Origin: Bog-159 sp035308525
GTDB taxonomy: Bacteria > Acidobacteriota > Terriglobia > Bryobacterales > Bryobacteraceae
Assembly (NCBI GenBank): GCA_035308525.1
Contig: DATGGM010000022.1
Coordinates: 1 to 64,000 of the forward strand
Length of the DNA: 64,000 bases
Direction of reading: 5' to 3'
In this document: positions 44,207 through 53,415 of the stretch, in pieces
Numbering within the stretch: position 1 is the first letter of the stretch
Layout of the letters: each line of letters starts with the position of its first letter
The notes under the pieces: model-generated
Databases searched by the model: none
Told to the model about the DNA's origin: nothing
Seen by the model: only the letters and a program-made list of their open reading frames with translations
Program-made: the position numbers and the translations under genes

Positions 44207-45507
44207 AAAGCGGTCTCCATGGGCAGCGCTAGCGGAGGCTCCAGCAGGAAATCGAGCATCGCCATCTGGGCTACGGCCTCGCGGATCGCTTGCTCGTAGG
44301 TTGGTTCCACGGTGATGACGAACGGCAGGTCGCGTTTGGTTTCAATCGGCAATTGCAGGACGGCCTCCAGGCTGATGTGTTTGGCCGCCAATATGCCGGA
44401 TAGCTCCGCCAGAATGCCTGGCCGGTCCTTCACCCGAAAGCGCAGGTAGTACGCGCGCTTCTGCAGCGTTACGGAGACCGGCCGGTACTCGCCCAACCGT
44501 TCATGCGCAAACGGCGAAACGCGCTCCGGACTACCGCTGCGGATTTCACGCGCCACGCGCATCAGGTCGCTGACCACCGCCACGCCAGTGGGCAGCGACC
44601 CGGCGCCGCGTCCGTAATAGAAAGTATCCTCGCCAAAGGCCCCCTTCACCCACACGGCGTTGTACGCTCCCTGCACGCCGGCCAGAATCGTGGAGCGGGG
44701 AATCAGGGCCGGCCGCACCGAGAGAATCAGGCCCTCCGCCGTCTGCCGCGCCGCGCAGATCAGCCGGATGGTGTGGCCCAGCTGATGCGCATAACGGAAA
44801 TCCAGCGGAGAGAGGCGGCGAATACCCTCCATGAAAATATCCGACGGCGTGATCTTCTCGCCGAATGCCAGCGCCGAAAGGATCGCCAGCTTGGAGCGTG
44901 CGTCGATGCCGTCCAGATCGGCGCTGGGATCGGCCTCCGCATAACCCAGCTCCTGCGCTTCGGCGAGCACCACATCCAGCGGCGCATCGCGCTTCTCCAT
45001 CTGCGTCAGGATATAGTTGCAGGTGCCGTTCAGGATGCCGTATAGGGCCGTCACGCGGTCTCCCGAAATGCCCTCGCGCAACACGGCGTGGATGGGGATG
45101 CCGCCCGCCACGCTGGCCTCCATCGCCACATTGATGCCCGCGCGAATGGCCCGGTCCCAGATCTCCGGCCCGCAGGCCGCCATCAGTTCTTTGTTCGCCG
45201 TGACCACCGATTTGCGGTTGCCGATGGCCGCATTCACGATTTCTGCGGCCACCGTGACGCCGCCCACCAGTTCCGCAACGATATCGATATCGGGATGCGA
45301 GACCACCTCGCGCCAGTCCGTGGTTTTGAGCACCGGCCCCAGCGACTCGGGAATCGTCTTGGCGGCAACGGACCGGCAACAAACCGCCGAGACCTTGAGG
45401 CGGAAACCCAACTTGAGCGCGATCTGGTCGGCATTGCCGGCGAGTATGGCAAGCGTTCCGGAACCCACATTGCCAAGGCCGATAATGCCCACATGCACTT
45501 CCCGCAT
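44203..45507 (-). CDS. hom: homoserine dehydrogenase with C-terminal ACT domain
   Basis: A 434-residue enzyme that reduces aspartate semialdehyde to homoserine, the branch point to threonine and methionine. The NAD(P)-binding start is GIIGLGNVGSGT. The family motifs VTANKELMA, YGILNGTCNYILTQM and ADPSADLDGIDARSKLAIL (catalytic aspartates) are intact. Residues ~345-425 form an ACT domain (AYYLRFRVKDRPGILAELSG), the usual site for threonine feedback. A CATAAT lies 6 nt before the ATG. It is cotranscribed with the methyltransferase. Confidence 0.96.
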   Translation of the reverse strand: MREVHVGIIGLGNVGSGTLAILAGNADQIALKLGFRLKVSAVCCRSVAAKTIPESLGPVLKTTDWREVVSHPDIDIVAELVGGVTVAAEIVNAAIGNRKSVVTANKELMAACGPEIWDRAIRAGINVAMEASVAGGIPIHAVLREGISGDRVTALYGILNGTCNYILTQMEKRDAPLDVVLAEAQELGYAEADPSADLDGIDARSKLAILSALAFGEKITPSDIFMEGIRRLSPLDFRYAHQLGHTIRLICAARQTAEGLILSVRPALIPRSTILAGVQGAYNAVWVKGAFGEDTFYYGRGAGSLPTGVAVVSDLMRVAREIRSGSPERVSPFAHERLGEYRPVSVTLQKRAYYLRFRVKDRPGILAELSGILAAKHISLEAVLQLPIETKRDLPFVITVEPTYEQAIREAVAQMAMLDFLLEPPLALPMETAL

Positions 45508-45513
45508 ATGGGC

Positions 45514-45519
45514 ATTATG
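45514..45519 (-). promoter_or_regulatory. -10-like hexamer of hom
   Basis: CATAAT on the minus strand ends 6 nt before the hom ATG at 45507. The -35 is unclear. It fits the leaderless layout seen elsewhere in the window. Confidence 0.35.
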
Positions 45520-45554
45520 GCATGCGGGCGCTAACAGCCGTCGCCGCGAACGGA

Positions 45555-45926
45555 TTACCTTCTCCCGCGGAAGCGGTCTAGTTCGCGGCGGTTGCGCTTC
45601 GACGGCTTGCCTTCGTGTACCGCTTGGAAATGTGGCAAGGCTTTGCGCTCTTCCGCCAGCTTCAGCCGCAGCTCGCGGCTCGCCGGGGTCTCCCGGTAGA
45701 GCGTCTGCGCCACCGCGGACGGACCGCGCATCTCGTTGAGCGCCAGGACCTCCAACTGGTATTCGCCGCCTTCGTTCTTCACGCGCAACAGGTCGCCCGC
45801 GCGGACCTCGCGCGAAGCCTTGGCCGCCTGGCCGTTGCAGTCAATTCTGCCGAGTTCGCAGGCGCGCGATGCCAGCGCCCGTGACTTGAAGAAGCGGGCC
45901 GCCCACAGCCATTTGTCGATTCTCAT
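45555..45926 (-). CDS. S4-domain RNA-binding protein (HslR/Hsp15-like)
   Basis: A 123-residue protein. The ATG at 45926 is chosen because MRIDKWLWAARFFKSRALA is the canonical start of the Hsp15 family; the longer frame to 46205 only overlaps the SDR gene. The S4 domain spans residues ~1-60 and the basic tail ends in KRNRRELDRFRGRR. In E. coli the relative binds 50S subunits with nascent chains stuck on them and helps recycle them. It starts 14 nt after the SDR stop, so the two are probably cotranscribed. Confidence 0.9.
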   Translation of the reverse strand: MRIDKWLWAARFFKSRALASRACELGRIDCNGQAAKASREVRAGDLLRVKNEGGEYQLEVLALNEMRGPSAVAQTLYRETPASRELRLKLAEERKALPHFQAVHEGKPSKRNRRELDRFRGRR

Positions 45927-45940
45927 CGTAGTTGCTACCG

Positions 45941-46729
45941 TCAGCGCAGCCGCCAACGCCCATCCGAAAATTCCGCGCGCTCCTCGTCCCAAGTGCCGAA
46001 CTTGGAGGCCATCTGCCCGCCGTCCACGAACAGCGCCGCTCCCGTGATATAGGATGCCAGGTCGGACGCCAGGAAGGCGATGGCGTTGGCGACCTCTTCC
46101 GGTTCGCCGCCGCGCCCCAGCGGCATGTGCCGGAAATAGTCCTTGAGCACCGCGGCATTCGAGAAGCTGCGCTCCGTAAGGCGCGTGCGGATCAGGCCCG
46201 GGCATACGGCATTCACCCGGATCCCGTAAGGCCCCAGCTCGTTGGCGATGGTATGCAGGATTCCCAGCAGCCCGGCCTTACTGGCGTTGTAGGCCGTGAG
46301 GCGGGCTTCGCCGTCGTAGGAGTTGGTGGAAGCCGTCATCACCATGGCTCCGCGGCGGCGCGGAATCATGCGCGCGGCCGCCGCTTGCAGGGTATTGAAG
46401 ATGCCGGTAAGATTCACCGCGATCGTGCGCTGCCAGTGCTGCTCGCTGGTCGCGACAAAATCGGCCTCGTCGCCGATGCCGGCATTAGCCGCCACGATGT
46501 CCGGCACGCCCGTCTGGTCGAAGGCTCGCTCCAGCGAAGCGCGGTCGGTGACGTCCACCACGTAGCCGCTGCCGCCCAGTCGCGCGCCGGCCGCGGCCGG
46601 GTGTTCGCGCTCCAGGTCGAAAATAGACACGCGCGCGCCTCCTTCGGCCAGCACACGCGCCGTGGCCGCCCCGATGCCGTTGACGCCGCCGGTCACCACG
46701 GCGATCCTGCCTGCGAAATTGAAAGCCAT
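45941..46729 (-). CDS. short-chain dehydrogenase/reductase (SDR)
   Basis: A 262-residue classical SDR. The nucleotide-binding motif is TGGVNGIG at residues ~13-20, the structural motif NAG is in VAANAGIG, the catalytic serine is in TASTNSYDG and the catalytic YxxxK is in YNASK. The end (YITGAALFVDGG) is typical of the fatty-acyl-reductase-like group. FDLEREHP after strand 2 suggests preference for NAD over NADP. The substrate is unknown. GGTGGG lies just ahead of the ATG. Confidence 0.92.
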   Translation of the reverse strand: MAFNFAGRIAVVTGGVNGIGAATARVLAEGGARVSIFDLEREHPAAAGARLGGSGYVVDVTDRASLERAFDQTGVPDIVAANAGIGDEADFVATSEQHWQRTIAVNLTGIFNTLQAAAARMIPRRRGAMVMTASTNSYDGEARLTAYNASKAGLLGILHTIANELGPYGIRVNAVCPGLIRTRLTERSFSNAAVLKDYFRHMPLGRGGEPEEVANAIAFLASDLASYITGAALFVDGGQMASKFGTWDEERAEFSDGRWRLR

Positions 46730-46797
46730 CCCACCTTTATACAGAATTCGGCGTGAATGATAAAATCGAAAGAAGAGCCAACCGCTCTTTCCACATC

Positions 46798-47655
46798 ATG
46801 AGCACCCCGGCAGCCGGCCACCCCGCCACCGCGCGGGAAATCATCCTGGAGATCATCCGGAACATGCGGGAGGGGCTGGAACCCCTTCACTACACCACGC
46901 TCCCGCCCGCTATTTATCACGTCTACCTGCATCCGGACGATTTTGAGCGCCTGCGCGGCATCTTCCCGCGCATGCAGGAGGAGACCCGCCAGGCGCTGGA
47001 CGCCGAGCTGGCCGATCTCAATCGCGCATCGCTGGGCGAGCGCCTCAAGCTGGCGCGCAAGCCCCCGTCCAAGGTGGTGGCGCCGGATGGCGGCTGGCGC
47101 ATCCAGTTCTTTGAAAACAGCGACGACGATGTCGCGCCGGGAGATATCGTCATCTATTCCGAGCTGGCGCTGCCGGCCAAGCCCGAGTTCGGCGCGGGCA
47201 GCATGACCAAACGCATCAATACGCGCCGCATGGCGGGCGAACTGAGCGCCGCGCAGAAATACGAAGAGCAGCTTCCCCCCACCCGGGAGATGGATGCCTA
47301 CGCCACCATCAATTATGAAGACCAGGGCGCCGGCCAGACCTACCGCATGACCAAGAACCAGATCGTGATCGGGCGCGGCGGCCGGGATTACTGGACGGAC
47401 CTGAAGCTGAACACCCTGCCGGACGTCTCGCGCGAGCACGTGCGCCTGCGCCGGGACGCTGAAACGGGCGAGTTTTTCATCAAGGACCTGAGCCGCCTGG
47501 GCACCAGCGTCAACGGTCAGCCGATTCCTACCAGCGTCGAATTTGTGGAAGGGGAAAAGCGCGACAAGAACGTGGAGGTCAGGCTGCCCGCGCAAGCGCG
47601 CATCGGCTTGGCGGACGTGGTGTTCCTGGAGTTCCGCGCCGCCGAGAGCAAGTGA
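46798..47655 (+). CDS. FHA-domain phosphothreonine-binding protein
   Basis: A 285-residue cytoplasmic protein. The FHA domain at the C-terminal end has QIVIGRGGRDYW, SREHVRLRRD and DLSRLGTSVNGQP, with the conserved Arg, Ser and His for phosphothreonine binding. The N-terminal ~100 residues form a helical domain like the FhaA/DUF3662 type. The ATG at 46798 is favoured over an ATG at 46753, though neither has a strong ribosome site. It heads the FHA-PP2C-kinase operon (16 nt to the phosphatase gene) and probably docks on the kinase or its targets. Confidence 0.85.
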   Translation: MSTPAAGHPATAREIILEIIRNMREGLEPLHYTTLPPAIYHVYLHPDDFERLRGIFPRMQEETRQALDAELADLNRASLGERLKLARKPPSKVVAPDGGWRIQFFENSDDDVAPGDIVIYSELALPAKPEFGAGSMTKRINTRRMAGELSAAQKYEEQLPPTREMDAYATINYEDQGAGQTYRMTKNQIVIGRGGRDYWTDLKLNTLPDVSREHVRLRRDAETGEFFIKDLSRLGTSVNGQPIPTSVEFVEGEKRDKNVEVRLPAQARIGLADVVFLEFRAAESK

Positions 47656-47670
47656 TGCGCCGCTTCTGAC

Positions 47671-49254
47671 ATGCCTGTCAAGACCAAGCTTCGTGGCGCC
47701 GGCGAAAGCCACATGGGCATGGTCCGCCAGAACAATGAGGACCGCTGGCACATCGATGCGGACCGCGGTATTTTCCTGGTAGTGGATGGCATCGGCGGGC
47801 AGGCCGCCGGCGAAAAGGCCGCCGACATCGCCGTGAACCTGGTGCGCACCCGGCTGGAACGCCAGACGGGTACGGCCGAAGACCGCATCCGCGAAGGCAT
47901 TACGGTGGCCAATAACGAGATCGTGCGCCTGGCCGCCACGAATCCCGACTGGCATGGGATGGCCTGCGTGCTGACCGTGGCGGTGATCGAGCAGGGCAGC
48001 GCCATTGTCGGACACGTCGGCGATTCCCGCCTGTACAAGATCCGGCGCCGGGAAATCCGCAAGATCACCAGCGATCATTCCCCCGTGGGCGAGCGCGAAG
48101 ATGGCGGCGAGATCTCCGAAGCGGAGGCCATGCGGCATCCCCGCCGCAACGAAGTCTTTCGCGATGTGGGCTCGCAGGAGCACGCCCCGGACGACCCCGA
48201 TTTCATCGAAATACGGCGCATCCCGTTTGAGCCCGATAGCGCGTTGTTGCTGTGCAGCGACGGGCTGAGCGACCAGGTCACCTCGAGCGAGATCATGCGC
48301 GCGGTGCTGGCTAACGCGGGGCGTCCCGGCGGCGCCGTCCACGAGCTCATTGAAGCGGCCAATCGCGCGGGCGGCAAGGACAATGTCACGATTCTCATCG
48401 TGGAGGGCGAGCAGTTCGCCGGCGCGCGCGAGACGCTTCGCGAACCCGCTCCGGCGGGCAGCCCGTTCGCCGCCAAGCCGGCTATATTCGTTTACGGCGT
48501 GATCTGTGCGGCGCTGGTCTTAGCCGGCCTTCGTTACTACGGCTTGTGGGATCGCCCGCCGGTGGTGGTGCCTCCGCAGACGCTGCGCGTGGGCGCGGGC
48601 GGCTTTGCCAGCATTGGCCAGGCGCTGGACAAAGCCCGCCCCGGCGACACGGTGGAAGTTCCCAGTGGTGAGTACCTGGAGCAACTCCGGCTCAAAAATG
48701 GCGTGACGGTAAGAGGGCGGCTGCCGGATGTGCCGGTGCTGCGCGCCGCCGCTATGCCAAACGGACCGGCGGTGGCCATTGTGGCGGAGGGCGTCCAAGG
48801 GGCGCGGGTTTCCGGCTTCCGCATCCGGGCCGATGAGAAAGCGCCGCTGGAAGTCGCCGTGGTGATCGCAGACTCCGATCTCGAATTGCAGGACACGGAG
48901 ATCGTGGGCGCTGCCACGGGCATCGCCATCCGCGGAAAATCCAAGGCGGTGCTGCGCGCCAATTCGATTGAGGATTGCCTGGATACCGGCATTCGCGTCT
49001 CCGGCGAGTCGGCTCCGTGGATTCTTTATAACGCTATCCTGCGCAATGGGCGCGGCCACAAGGCGCCGCGCAAGCCCGGGCCGGGCATCGCGATTGAGGA
49101 TCCGGCAAGGCCTGTGCTGGTCGGCAACACCTTCGGCGACAATGGCGGCGATCCGGTTGCCGTGCCGGCCGGGATGGAGACAGATCCCATCACCAAATTC
49201 AATTTCTTCCTGCCGGCCAAGCCGGCCGCGCGCAACCGGGGAGCGGCGCACTAA
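47671..49254 (+). CDS. PP2C-type protein phosphatase fused to an extracytoplasmic beta-helix domain
   Basis: A 527-residue protein. Residues 1-245 are a PP2C/PPM phosphatase with metal-binding motifs NNEDRWHID, VVDGIGGQAAGE, HVGDSRLY, LLLCSDGLSDQV and GGKDNVTILIV. A transmembrane helix (~residues 270-290) is followed by a right-handed beta-helix-like region (~305-510, FASIGQALDKARPGDTVEVP, RVSGFRIRADE) like periplasmic copper-binding NosD or pectate-lyase-type proteins. It would dephosphorylate targets of the kinase encoded next and perhaps sense something outside. Its TAA overlaps the kinase ATG by one base. Confidence 0.9.
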   Translation: MPVKTKLRGAGESHMGMVRQNNEDRWHIDADRGIFLVVDGIGGQAAGEKAADIAVNLVRTRLERQTGTAEDRIREGITVANNEIVRLAATNPDWHGMACVLTVAVIEQGSAIVGHVGDSRLYKIRRREIRKITSDHSPVGEREDGGEISEAEAMRHPRRNEVFRDVGSQEHAPDDPDFIEIRRIPFEPDSALLLCSDGLSDQVTSSEIMRAVLANAGRPGGAVHELIEAANRAGGKDNVTILIVEGEQFAGARETLREPAPAGSPFAAKPAIFVYGVICAALVLAGLRYYGLWDRPPVVVPPQTLRVGAGGFASIGQALDKARPGDTVEVPSGEYLEQLRLKNGVTVRGRLPDVPVLRAAAMPNGPAVAIVAEGVQGARVSGFRIRADEKAPLEVAVVIADSDLELQDTEIVGAATGIAIRGKSKAVLRANSIEDCLDTGIRVSGESAPWILYNAILRNGRGHKAPRKPGPGIAIEDPARPVLVGNTFGDNGGDPVAVPAGMETDPITKFNFFLPAKPAARNRGAAH

Positions 49255-51152
49255 TGGTCATTCCCGAGAGGCGCAAAGTCGGCAAATACGAGATCCTGCG
49301 CAAGCTGGGCCGCGGCGGCATGGCTGATGTGTACCTTGCGCAGGATACCGAACAGGAGCGTACGGTCGCTCTGAAAGTCATCGAGGACGGTCCGGACGCA
49401 GATTCGCGGGAAGCCATCGAGGCCGAACGCCGCGGCTCCCAGTTACAGGCCCGGCTCGCGGAAATCGACTCGCGCGTGGTGCGCATCTTCGATACCTGCG
49501 ATATGGACGGCTACTTCGCCGTGGCCATGGAATACGTCGAAGGGCGCGATCTCTCGGACCTGATGCGCCATGGGCCGGCTCCCGTGGATGATGCGGTGGA
49601 TATTGCGCTGGCCATCTGCCAGACGCTCGAGAACGCGCACAAGCTGGAAGTCACCATCGATGGCAAGGAGTATTGCGGCATCGTACACGGCGATATCAAG
49701 CCGAAGAACATCCGCATCGATAACGAGAACCGCGTACGCGTGTTGGACTTCGGCATCGCCAAAGCCCTATCGCTTTCGCGCAAGCTGACGCGCAACGAAT
49801 TCGGCAGCGTGCCCTATGCGTCGCCCGAGCGGCTGGATTCCGGCGAAGTCAATGCCATGTCGGACCTCTGGTCGCTGGGCGTGCTGCTGTACGAGCTGGT
49901 GGCCGGATCGCAGCCCTACCAGGCGGAGAACACCGAGCGCCTGGAGCGCATGATTCGCTCTCGGATCCCGGCTCCGCCCGCGCCGGACCCTTGTCCCGAG
50001 GCTCTGCGCCGCGTCCTCTGCAAGACCATGGATCCGCAGCCCCAGCGGCGCTATCAGTCGGCGGCGGAATTGGGCGCCGACCTGGCGGCGTTTCGCGCGG
50101 GCGGCGCGGTGAACGCGGACCCCCCGGAAGACGCCAATGCCACGCGCCGCACATTCCATGTCGCCGCGGATGTGGACGACAGCACCCGCCGCACGGATCA
50201 GCCGCGAAAGTTCGGAGCGCCCGCGCCGGCCACTGCCACTATGCGGTCGGCCAATGCCCCCGCCGCTCCCAAGTCGCTCGCCCGTACCCAGCGCGAGCGC
50301 GATACCAAGCGATTTCTGGTCGCGCTCGCCGGCCTGGCGCTGGCTTATTCGGTGATTCAAGTCACTTCGAGCATTGCCCTGTGGCGGCATGGACAGCAGC
50401 TCGACCGCGACATTAACACCGAAGTGACCACCGATCCAGATACCATCTGGGCCCGCTGGGCGGACCTCTCCAAGGGCAATGCGCAGTCGCTGGCGCTGTT
50501 CGGCCCCCGCCACTCCGTAAAGAAGCGGCTGGTGGCGGCGGCCGACCGCGTGATCGAGACTTACCGCAACAGCGACCGTCAGCCGGTCTACGAAAACGAT
50601 TGGAAGCGCGCGCGGCAGGATCTGGCTCGCGCGCTGGAGCTCGATCCGCGCGATGAGACGGTGCGCGGTGAGATGCGCTTGTGCGACGGCCACATCGATC
50701 GCATCAACGGCCTCAGCCATCGAAATGCCACGCTGCTGAACGAGGCCGTGCAGAAGTTCGAGGAAGCCCAGCAACTGCTGCCTCGCTCGCCCGATCCGCA
50801 GCTTGGCCTGGCGCATGTGTATGTTTACGGCTTGAAGGATATCGACCGGGCGTACGCGGCTTTGCAGGAGGCCGAGCGGCACGGCTACAAGCTGGGAAAC
50901 CGCGAGAAGGCCCAGCTCGCCGACGGCTATCGCGACCGCGGCGACCGGCTCTGGTGGGACTCGCGCGACGTGCGTGGGTTGCCTCAAGAGAAGGACCAGA
51001 TCGAGAAGGCCGCCGACGATTACCGCCGAGCGCTGGAGATGTACCAGGGTCTGGTTCCTTACGGCAACGCCAATATCAACATCGTGCGGGTGCAGAGCAG
51101 CCTGAGCAGCATCCAGCTCCGGCTGACAGAGATCGACACCGAGTCACATTAG
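49254..51152 (+). CDS. membrane Ser/Thr protein kinase with C-terminal TPR-like domain
   Basis: A 632-residue PknB-type kinase. The glycine loop is LGRGGMADVYLA (residues ~18-29), the ATP-binding lysine K41, the catalytic loop H145-G-D147 with K149 and N152, and the metal-binding DFG at 165-167. The catalytic loop reads HGD rather than HRD, so it lacks the arginine of RD kinases and may not need activation-loop phosphorylation. A transmembrane helix (~residues 355-380) leads to a helical, TPR-like outer domain (~420-625). It is coupled to the PP2C gene, completing a kinase/phosphatase/FHA switch. Confidence 0.92.
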   Translation: MVIPERRKVGKYEILRKLGRGGMADVYLAQDTEQERTVALKVIEDGPDADSREAIEAERRGSQLQARLAEIDSRVVRIFDTCDMDGYFAVAMEYVEGRDLSDLMRHGPAPVDDAVDIALAICQTLENAHKLEVTIDGKEYCGIVHGDIKPKNIRIDNENRVRVLDFGIAKALSLSRKLTRNEFGSVPYASPERLDSGEVNAMSDLWSLGVLLYELVAGSQPYQAENTERLERMIRSRIPAPPAPDPCPEALRRVLCKTMDPQPQRRYQSAAELGADLAAFRAGGAVNADPPEDANATRRTFHVAADVDDSTRRTDQPRKFGAPAPATATMRSANAPAAPKSLARTQRERDTKRFLVALAGLALAYSVIQVTSSIALWRHGQQLDRDINTEVTTDPDTIWARWADLSKGNAQSLALFGPRHSVKKRLVAAADRVIETYRNSDRQPVYENDWKRARQDLARALELDPRDETVRGEMRLCDGHIDRINGLSHRNATLLNEAVQKFEEAQQLLPRSPDPQLGLAHVYVYGLKDIDRAYAALQEAERHGYKLGNREKAQLADGYRDRGDRLWWDSRDVRGLPQEKDQIEKAADDYRRALEMYQGLVPYGNANINIVRVQSSLSSIQLRLTEIDTESH

Positions 51153-51159
51153 CATTTAT

Positions 51160-51483
51160 GGCGTGGAGTTGCGAGCCCACAAATACCAGGTCAGGCTTGG
51201 TCTGGCCGCTCCGCGGAATAACCGCAGAAATGCAGGACGGCGACATCGGCCGGCCATCGCCGTTGAAATCGCGAACCGCCAGCGCGCCGGGCGTCGCTCC
51301 GGGAAGCGAATCGATCTCGGCCCCAACGCCTCCTGCGCCGTTACCGGTAAATACGGCGATGGCGTTACTGCTGGCGCCCACGATCAGGTCCGCGTGGCCA
51401 TCGTGGTTCACGTCGGCTACCGCCACGGAGAGCCCGATATACGTGTCGCTGATGGTGTAAGTGCCATCGCCGTCGGCCAGCAT
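51160..51483 (-). pseudogene. FG-GAP/VCBS repeat fragment
   Basis: The minus strand encodes one or two FG-GAP repeats (SVAVADVNHDGHADLIVGAS, ALAVRDFNGDGRP), then breaks: the expected DVAVLHFCGYS continues in another frame from about 51240. The coding part has no signal peptide, no stop in the right frame and no partner domains. It is a leftover of a repeat protein, perhaps of CRTAC1 type. It lies tail to tail with the kinase gene. A perfect 6-bp inverted repeat (TGTCAG, 4-nt loop) is at 51519-51534 nearby. Confidence 0.6.
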
Positions 51484-51622
51484 GATTTGGCTGTAATCTT
51501 TCAGTCATGTTGGTGAACTGTCAGCTTACTGACATGGCGCCACGGCAAGATCACACAAATCTTTTCAGCGGCTCGGCGATTTTTTCTTGAGATTTCAGCC
51601 CCCGCTCGGCGCACGAGAATAT

Positions 51623-51973
51623 ATGCAGGCGAAATCTCTGCTGCGCCGACATGCGCGCCAGCCCTTCGATGGCCAGATGCAGGTGTCGTGGAAAGACTCG
51701 CGGGGACGCGTGCAGAGCCTGCGCGCCAGGTGCCTGGATTTGTCCGCCGAGGGAGCCCGCCTGGAGACGGATATACCTATTCCACCGCGCACCAGCATAA
51801 CGCTCAACTCCGCGCGGCACGGTAGCTTGGGAACCGCGTCGGTCCGGCACTGCGTGCGCAACGCACTGAAATACTCCATCGGCGTCGAGTTTAATTCTTC
51901 GCTGGCCCTGGCCGGCCGCGCACGGAAGGAGTGCCTGGCGGAAACTCAACCCTCGCGGCATGACGTATCATGA
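51623..51973 (+). CDS. PilZ-domain (c-di-GMP-binding) protein
   Basis: A 116-residue single-domain PilZ protein. The c-di-GMP-binding motifs are RRHARQPFDG (RxxxR) and DLSAEGARLE (DxSxxG). The ATG at 51623 gives MQAKSLLRRHARQ, the usual start for stand-alone PilZ proteins; a longer frame from 51587 is possible. The stop overlaps the ATG of the next gene by 4 nt. Confidence 0.8.
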   Translation: MQAKSLLRRHARQPFDGQMQVSWKDSRGRVQSLRARCLDLSAEGARLETDIPIPPRTSITLNSARHGSLGTASVRHCVRNALKYSIGVEFNSSLALAGRARKECLAETQPSRHDVS

Positions 51974-53161
51974 CCGCGGCGGACACTCTGCCCATTTTGA
52001 AACCGGCACTCTGGCCCTTGCAGCCGGAAGCCCTGGCCGATCTGGATATCTCACCCAGCCTGGTGCAGGATCTGGTCGTACGCGCCGTCCGGGAGCAGGG
52101 AGAGTCTGGTTTCGCATCGCTCAGCGCGCGCCTGAAGCTGCCGAACATGGTGCTCGAGCCCGTATTCCGTCAGTTGCGGCAACAGGCCTACCTGGACGTG
52201 AAGGGCATGCAGGGCAACGATTACCGTTTTGGCCTGACCGCATCCGGCAAGGCCATGGCAGCCGACCGCGCGGCGATTTGTGCCTATGCCGGTCCCGCGC
52301 CGGTATCGCTGGCGGCCTATGACCGCGCCGTGAGAGAGCAGGCCGCGCATGTGCGCGTCAGCCGCCAGAGTCTGCGTGAGGCGCTCAGCGACCTGGTGCT
52401 TCCAACGCCTCTCCTCGATCAGCTCGGCCCCGCCCTGATTTCACAAAAAGCGCTGTTTCTCTACGGTCCCACCGGCAACGGCAAAACCAGCCTCGCCGAG
52501 CGGCTGCTGCGCGTCTATCAGGACGGCGTGCTCATCCCCTATGCCGTGGAATTGGACGGTTACATCATCACGCTGTTCGATCCCGTGCTACACCGGCCGT
52601 GCGCCGAACAGCCTGAAGAGCTGGATGCCCGCTGGGTGCTCTGCCACCGCCCATCGGTGGCGGTGGGCGGCGAACTGGTTTCCGAAATGCTCGAGTTGCG
52701 TTCGGACAGCTCCTCGGGGATCTATGCCGCGCCGCTGCAGATGAAAGCCAACAACGGCATCCTGGTGATCGACGACTTCGGCCGGCAAGTGATTTCGCCG
52801 CGGGACCCGTTTGAAGTGATGGTGGTCTTCGCCACCAACCTGGACCCCTCGGAGCTGGCTGACGAGGCCTTCCTGACGGCGCATCCACAATAAGATTTTT
52901 ATCGAACCGGTCACCAGGCAGTGCTTCCACGAGATCCTGGCGCGCGCGCTCGACCAGCGCCGTCTGGCCTGCGACGCACAGACGGCGGGCTACTTCGCCG
53001 AACTGTGCCTGCGACATGGCGACGCTTTGAAGGCCTGCTATCCGGCGGATCTCTGCGATATCCTGATTTGGCGCAGTGAATACGAGGGCCGTCCGGCGCG
53101 CGTGACTGGCGAAGAACTGGATTGCGCGGCCGGGATGTACTTTACGCGCCCGCGCAGCTAG
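51970..53161 (+). pseudogene. broken AAA ATPase gene (frameshift and internal deletion)
   Basis: The first 307 codons encode an AAA-type ATPase: N-terminal winged-helix-like part (~20-100), Walker A LFLYGPTGNGKTSLAERLL and Walker B NGILVIDDFGRQ. The frame ends at a TAA after AFLTAHPQ. If one base near 52873 is dropped, reading continues as RRIHNKIFIEPVTRQCFHEI to a stop at 53159-53161, giving the expected C-terminal helix bundle. Also, SPRD is joined directly to PFEVMVVFATNLDP, where relatives have about 26 residues between them. The gene thus carries a one-base insertion and an in-frame deletion, and is probably dead. Its start overlaps the PilZ stop, so it was once cotranscribed with it. 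Confidence 0.7.
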
Positions 53162-53191
53162 CGCGCGCCCGGCTTACTCTTCCGCTTCCCC

Positions 53192-53414
53192 GCTTCCACG
53201 ATGTCGGATGCGGCCGCCTGGAGCCTTTTGCGTTCGTCGGCGCTCAGGTAGCCGGCGTGGAACATCGAACTCGGTGAACCCCGCGTTGATGTCCTTGAAG
53301 CGCTTGCTAGGGTCCGGAAAAGCATTCAGCCCGCCCTGATATTGGTCGATGACCTGGCGCGGGCTCACCAGTCCGCTCTTGACGCGCGCTCCTCGCCGAT
53401 CAGGCAGCGGTTCA
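53192..53414 (-). pseudogene. partial, deleted copy of dnaB
   Basis: Three blocks match the intact dnaB gene next door in the same order. 53192-53263 matches 54345-54416 with about 4 mismatches in 72 nt. 53265-53390 matches 54621-54746 with roughly 17 mismatches in 126. 53391-53414 matches 54802-54825 exactly. The 204 nt and 55 nt of dnaB between the blocks are missing. It therefore came from a second dnaB copy or a diverged duplicate that has lost its middle. It cannot encode a helicase. Confidence 0.85.
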
Positions 53415-53415
53415 C

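Noticed and set aside
46693..48342. A 549-codon minus-strand open frame across the FHA and PP2C genes
   Set aside because: It is a shadow of two genes with clear domain motifs on the plus strand; the product matches no family.
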